NCBI GenBank assembly: GCA_024636575.1
Contig: JAGXGU010000028.1
Coordinates: 1 to 8,228, forward strand
From: Altererythrobacter sp.
GTDB taxonomy: Bacteria; Pseudomonadota; Alphaproteobacteria; Sphingomonadales; Sphingomonadaceae
Length of the DNA: 8,228 nucleotides
Direction: 5' to 3'
A program made the translations under genes and the position numbers. Of this stretch, positions 5,478-8,228 are shown in pieces. How positions within the stretch are numbered: position 1 is the stretch's first letter; each line of letters starts with the position of its first letter. The notes under the pieces were generated by a model. It searched no databases. It had not been told where the DNA came from and saw only the letters and a list, made by a program, of their open reading frames with translations.

Positions 5478-7004
5478 TTAACCTAACCCAGCCGCAGCCA
5501 ACAGAGCTTCGGTGCTGGCATCGAATTCGTTACCGCCAGCCTCGATCTTTTTTGCGATTGCCTTGCCCAATTCCACGCCGAACTGGTCAAACGGGTTGAT
5601 GCCCATGATCACCGCATTTGCGAAGGTGCGGTGTTCGTGGAAGGCGATCAGCGCGCCCAGTGCCGCAGCGTCGAGATCGTCGCACAGCAAGGTTGCGCTG
5701 GGCCGGTCGCCAGCGAAACTGCGCGCCGGATCGTCACTCGCCTGCCCGGCCATCAGCGCGGCGCTCTGGGCGAAGCAATTGGTCAGCAGGATGCGGTGAT
5801 GGGCCGGGTCCAGATCATCGCCCGGGGCGATGCTGGCGATGAAATCGACCGGGATCAGATGTGTCCCCTGATGCAGCAACTGGAACACGGCATGCTGGGC
5901 ATCGGTGCCCACCCCGCCCCAGGTGATCGGCGCGGTCGGGCGGGTTACGGGCTCCCCTTCCGCCGTCACCGACTTGCCGTTGCTCTCCATCTCCAACTGC
6001 TGGAGATAGTCGGGAAACAGGCCCAGCCGCTCGTCATAGGCGAACACCGCGCGTGTCTGGCACCCGCGCAGCTGCGTGTAATATTGATCGGCAAAGGCCG
6101 CGCGCAGCGGTAGATTGGCCGCGCCATCGGTGTCGCGGAAATGGCGGTCCACAGCTGCGGCCCCTGCCAGCATCTGTGCGAAATCATCCCAGCCCACCGA
6201 AATCGCCACCGGAAATCCGATCGAGGACCACAGCGAGTACCGCCCACCGACAGTTTCGGAAAATGGCAAAACACGCGTTTCATCGACGCCCCATTGCACC
6301 GCCGCATCGGGATTGGCGGTCAACGCCACCACCCGTCCGCCGGGATCGGACACGCCGTTATCACGCAGCCATTTCAGCGCGCTTTCCGCATTGATCATGG
6401 TTTCGATGGTAGTGAACGTCTTGGATGCCACAGCGATCATGGTGGTGGCCGGATCACACGCGGCAAATGCGGCCTCCAGCGCGACCCCGTCGATGTTGGA
6501 AACGACATGCACATCGACCAGCGCCAGATCGCGCGACAATGCGTCAACCGCCAGCGCCGGGCCAAGCGCAGATCCGCCGATACCAATGTGGATCAGGTGC
6601 TTGACCGGCCCCAGCGCGCCTTCGTGGATCGCCTCGACCAGCATTTTCATCCGCAGATGCAGCGCCTGTGCTTCTTCGACCGAGGCTTCATGGCCGATCC
6701 CGCGCTGCGCGGTATGTTCGGCCGCGCGGTCTTCGGTGTTGTTGATCTTTGCGCCCGCGAACAATTCTTCGCGTTTGGCGTCAAACCCGGCAGCGGCGGC
6801 CAATTCCTCGAACTTGCTGAGCAATTCTGCATCGAGATGCGTTTTCGACCAGTCGCACAGCATCCCGCCCTTATCCAGATCCTCGCCCCATTCGAGGCGC
6901 CCGGACAGCAATTCCAGCCGGTCACCAGCGGAAAACAGCTCGGTCAAGGTTCGGCGCGGGCTCGCCTCCAGTTTGGTCCACACCGCGGCAACTGCATCAT
7001 TCAC
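5478..7004 (-). CDS. pgi: Glucose-6-phosphate isomerase
   Basis: The 508-residue cytoplasmic enzyme interconverts glucose-6-phosphate and fructose-6-phosphate. The first SIS domain has IHIGIGGSALGPAL (about 138-151) and the phosphate-binding SKTFTTIETM (194-203). GGRYSLWSSIGFP (253-265) gives Arg255. MESNGKS gives the catalytic base Glu340, and GTDAQHAVFQLLHQGTH gives His371. The family signature GINPFDQFGVELGK ends in catalytic Lys481. All key residues are present, and length is close to the bacterial norm. The start is GTG at 7004: AAAGGA (7012-7017) lies seven bases upstream, and the protein begins MNDAVAAVWTKLE as expected. A 23-codon upstream extension to 7073 was rejected. In sphingomonads glycolysis often runs through the Entner-Doudoroff route, where Pgi mainly serves gluconeogenesis and recycles fructose-6-phosphate; that is family knowledge, not shown here. 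It is the first gene of the minus-strand series and diverges from lepB. Confidence 0.95.
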   Translation of the reverse strand: MNDAVAAVWTKLEASPRRTLTELFSAGDRLELLSGRLEWGEDLDKGGMLCDWSKTHLDAELLSKFEELAAAAGFDAKREELFAGAKINNTEDRAAEHTAQRGIGHEASVEEAQALHLRMKMLVEAIHEGALGPVKHLIHIGIGGSALGPALAVDALSRDLALVDVHVVSNIDGVALEAAFAACDPATTMIAVASKTFTTIETMINAESALKWLRDNGVSDPGGRVVALTANPDAAVQWGVDETRVLPFSETVGGRYSLWSSIGFPVAISVGWDDFAQMLAGAAAVDRHFRDTDGAANLPLRAAFADQYYTQLRGCQTRAVFAYDERLGLFPDYLQQLEMESNGKSVTAEGEPVTRPTAPITWGGVGTDAQHAVFQLLHQGTHLIPVDFIASIAPGDDLDPAHHRILLTNCFAQSAALMAGQASDDPARSFAGDRPSATLLCDDLDAAALGALIAFHEHRTFANAVIMGINPFDQFGVELGKAIAKKIEAGGNEFDASTEALLAAAGLG

Positions 7005-7011
7005 ATGAAAA

Positions 7012-7017
7012 TCCTTT
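7012..7017 (-). promoter_or_regulatory. Ribosome binding site fixing the GTG start of pgi
   Basis: AAAGGA on the minus strand, seven bases before the GTG at 7004, is a good Shine-Dalgarno match. It decides for the GTG start over the longer frame. An out-of-frame ATG (7006-7004) followed at once by TGA (7003-7001) shares its G with the GTG. Confidence 0.65.
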
Positions 7018-7057
7018 CCTAGGCCTGCCCCACGCGGGTAGGGACTGCGGCGATGAT

Positions 7058-7086
7058 TTGGAACCCTCCACACCCGCCCGTATACG
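7058..7086 (+). promoter_or_regulatory. Candidate promoter for lepB-rnc
   Basis: TTGGAA (7058-7063) and TATACG (7081-7086) are separated by exactly 17 bases, each matching four of six consensus positions. Transcription would start near 7093, giving a leader of about 85 bases before the lepB ATG. The -10 overlaps an 8-bp palindrome, CGTATACG (7079-7086). This is the best promoter-like pair in the 173-bp divergent region. I could not find an equally good one for pgi on the other strand. Confidence 0.5.
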
Positions 7087-7177
7087 AATTCCGCGCCGTC
7101 TTTGGGACTCGCGCATCGAATATCGCCCGAAACGATGCCCGTCGGGGCGCTGCTGCCCTGAAAGCCGAGAAAGAATC

Positions 7178-8014
7178 ATGACTGACGCAACCCCTGCCAA
7201 CCAGGCGGCGAATCAGATGCAGGCCCGGTCGGAAAGCAAACAAGAAGCCGCAAAGGACGAAGGAAATTTCTTCGTCTTCCTGCTGAAGCTGGTGCTGATC
7301 GTGGTGATCTTCCGCAGCTTCATCTTCTCGCCCTTCAACATTCCCAGCGAGAGCATGATGCCAGGGCTGGTCAATGGTGACCAGCTGCTCGCCGCGAAAT
7401 GGCCCTATGGCTACAGCAAGAATTCGTTCCCGCTGCTGCCGGGGCGTATCTTTGCAGCGGGGCCGGAACGCGGCGATGTGGTGATTTTCAAGCATCCGAT
7501 CGACGGCAGCGATTACATCAAGCGCGCCATCGGCCTGCCCGGTGATACAGTCGCCATGCGTGATGGCCAGATCATCCTGAACGGGGAGCCTGTGCCCAAG
7601 GTGCGGATCGCGAATTTCATCATCCCGCAATCGCCCAACACGCAATGTCACGCTTTCTCCGAAGCAGTTTCCCAGCCGGGCGGAACACCCGCCTGCAGCT
7701 ACCTGCAATACCGCGAGACTCTGCCCAATGGCGTGTCCTATAATGTCCTCGATTTCGGATCATTCCCGCAAGACAATTTCGGACCCATTGTGGTGCCCGA
7801 GGGCAGATTTTTCGCAATGGGCGACAACCGGGATAATTCGCAGGACAGCCGCTTTGCCGCGGAACCCGCGGGCGGTGTCGGGATCGTGCCGGAAGCAAAT
7901 CTGGTCGCACGTGCCAGCGTGATGATGTGGTCCACCGATGGCAGCGCGCAGTGGCTGCTGCCATGGACATGGTTCACCGCCGCGCGCGCCGAACGCATCG
8001 GAAACGGGCTGTGA
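7178..8014 (+). CDS. lepB: Signal peptidase I
   Basis: The 278-residue inner-membrane serine protease cleaves signal peptides from proteins exported by Sec or Tat. A hydrophilic, Gln/Ala-rich cytoplasmic tail (1-28) precedes one membrane helix at about 31-50 (FFVFLLKLVLIVVIFRSFIF). The catalytic Ser59 is in PSESMMPG and the general-base Lys115 is in DYIKRAIGLPGD. GDNRDNSQDSR (215-225) is the conserved box E. This is the single-helix form, shorter than E. coli LepB with its two helices. Cys157 and Cys173 lie in a periplasmic loop that may correspond to the E. coli Cys170/Cys176 disulfide region (inference). The ATG at 7178 has GAGA seven bases upstream; a 40-codon in-frame extension reading through the promoter region was rejected. 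The stop overlaps the rnc start by 4 bp, the common lepB-rnc arrangement. Confidence 0.95.
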   Translation: MTDATPANQAANQMQARSESKQEAAKDEGNFFVFLLKLVLIVVIFRSFIFSPFNIPSESMMPGLVNGDQLLAAKWPYGYSKNSFPLLPGRIFAAGPERGDVVIFKHPIDGSDYIKRAIGLPGDTVAMRDGQIILNGEPVPKVRIANFIIPQSPNTQCHAFSEAVSQPGGTPACSYLQYRETLPNGVSYNVLDFGSFPQDNFGPIVVPEGRFFAMGDNRDNSQDSRFAAEPAGGVGIVPEANLVARASVMMWSTDGSAQWLLPWTWFTAARAERIGNGL

Positions 8015-8228
8015 CAGAATTGACCAGACAAGCGCGCGAGTGGCTGCTGGCCAAAGGTTTTGCGGTTAAGGACGAGGATTTGTGGCACGAGGCGCTGACG
8101 CATGGCAGCACCGGCAATGCGCGCGATTACCAGCGGCTTGAATTCCTCGGCGACCGGGTGCTGGGCCTGACCATCGCCGCGCTGCTGTATGACCGCAGCC
8201 AGGGGGCGGAGGGCGCGCTGGCACAGCG
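8011..8228 (+). CDS. rnc: Ribonuclease III, N-terminal part
   Basis: These are the first 72 codons of a gene running off the right edge. RNase III cleaves double-stranded RNA, including rRNA precursors, and works as a homodimer. The visible part has ALTHGSTGNARDYQRLEFLGDRVLGL in segments: ALTHGS (28-33), then the family signature RLEFLGDRVL (42-51). Glu44 and Asp48 match E. coli catalytic-centre residues Glu41 and Asp45. The position equivalent to E. coli Glu38 is Gln41. The GTG start overlaps the lepB stop as GTGA, so translation is probably coupled. The rest of the catalytic domain and the C-terminal dsRNA-binding domain are outside the window. Confidence 0.94.
   Translation, partial: MTELTRQAREWLLAKGFAVKDEDLWHEALTHGSTGNARDYQRLEFLGDRVLGLTIAALLYDRSQGAEGALAQ

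Noticed and set aside
6115..7022. Two overlapping plus-strand open frames of nearly 300 codons
   Set aside because: Both are antisense to pgi, in different frames, and have low-complexity composition.
7005..7073. In-frame 23-codon upstream extension of pgi
   Set aside because: The Shine-Dalgarno sits inside this extension and the family N-terminus begins at the GTG at 7004.
7058..7177. In-frame 40-codon upstream extension of lepB
   Set aside because: It would begin inside the candidate promoter, adds an Arg/Pro-rich stretch atypical of signal peptidases, and the ATG at 7178 has its own ribosome site.
7019..7708. 229-codon minus-strand open frame opposite lepB
   Set aside because: It is antisense to the catalytic half of LepB and covers the divergent promoter region; no family features.

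Overview
The window looks like the chromosome of an alphaproteobacterium, most likely a sphingomonad (Erythrobacteraceae/Sphingomonadaceae type). This is an inference from gene content, protein style and base composition. Most genes appear GC-rich (about 63% in a hand-counted stretch of the propionyl-CoA carboxylase gene). No tRNA, rRNA, CRISPR array, transposase or phage gene was seen. Apart from two small lower-GC genes and one pair of palindromic repeats, the window is housekeeping metabolism.

Layout: almost everything from 1 to 7004 is on the minus strand, so transcription order runs from right to left. The order is pgi (glucose-6-phosphate isomerase, 5478-7004), a 121-residue single-pass membrane protein of unknown function (5106-5471), gor (glutathione reductase, 3742-5088), a dihydroflavonol-reductase-like NAD(P)-dependent SDR (2668-3690), pccB (propionyl-CoA carboxylase beta subunit, 1026-2552), a 79-residue two-pass membrane protein (790-1029), mce (methylmalonyl-CoA epimerase, 344-793), and the first 67 codons of an enoyl-CoA hydratase-family gene (1-203) that runs off the left edge. 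On the right, lepB (signal peptidase I, 7178-8014) and the start of rnc (RNase III, 8011 to the edge) run on the plus strand. They diverge from pgi across a 173-bp intergenic region.

How the genes fit together: the left-hand group is a propionyl-CoA to methylmalonyl-CoA module. PccB carboxylates propionyl-CoA, Mce epimerises (S)- to (R)-methylmalonyl-CoA, and a crotonase-family enzyme follows. The mutase and the biotin-carrying alpha subunit are not in the window. pccB, the 79-residue gene and mce overlap by 4 bp at each junction (GTGA, then TTGA), which implies translational coupling. A candidate promoter sits just upstream of pccB. The pgi, 121-residue gene and gor group is closely spaced (gaps of 6 and 17 bp) and may link hexose-phosphate supply to NADPH-dependent thiol reduction. 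lepB and rnc overlap by 4 bp (GTGA).

What stands out: two small membrane-protein genes of lower GC (about 45% and 49%) are wedged into otherwise ordinary metabolic operons. An inverted pair of 24-bp palindromic repeats lies in the mce to hydratase gap. Several genes have non-ATG starts (pgi GTG, mce TTG, rnc GTG, the 79-residue gene GTG, and probably the 121-residue gene GTG). I see no convincing new multi-gene system. The two small membrane proteins are the best candidates for undescribed biology.
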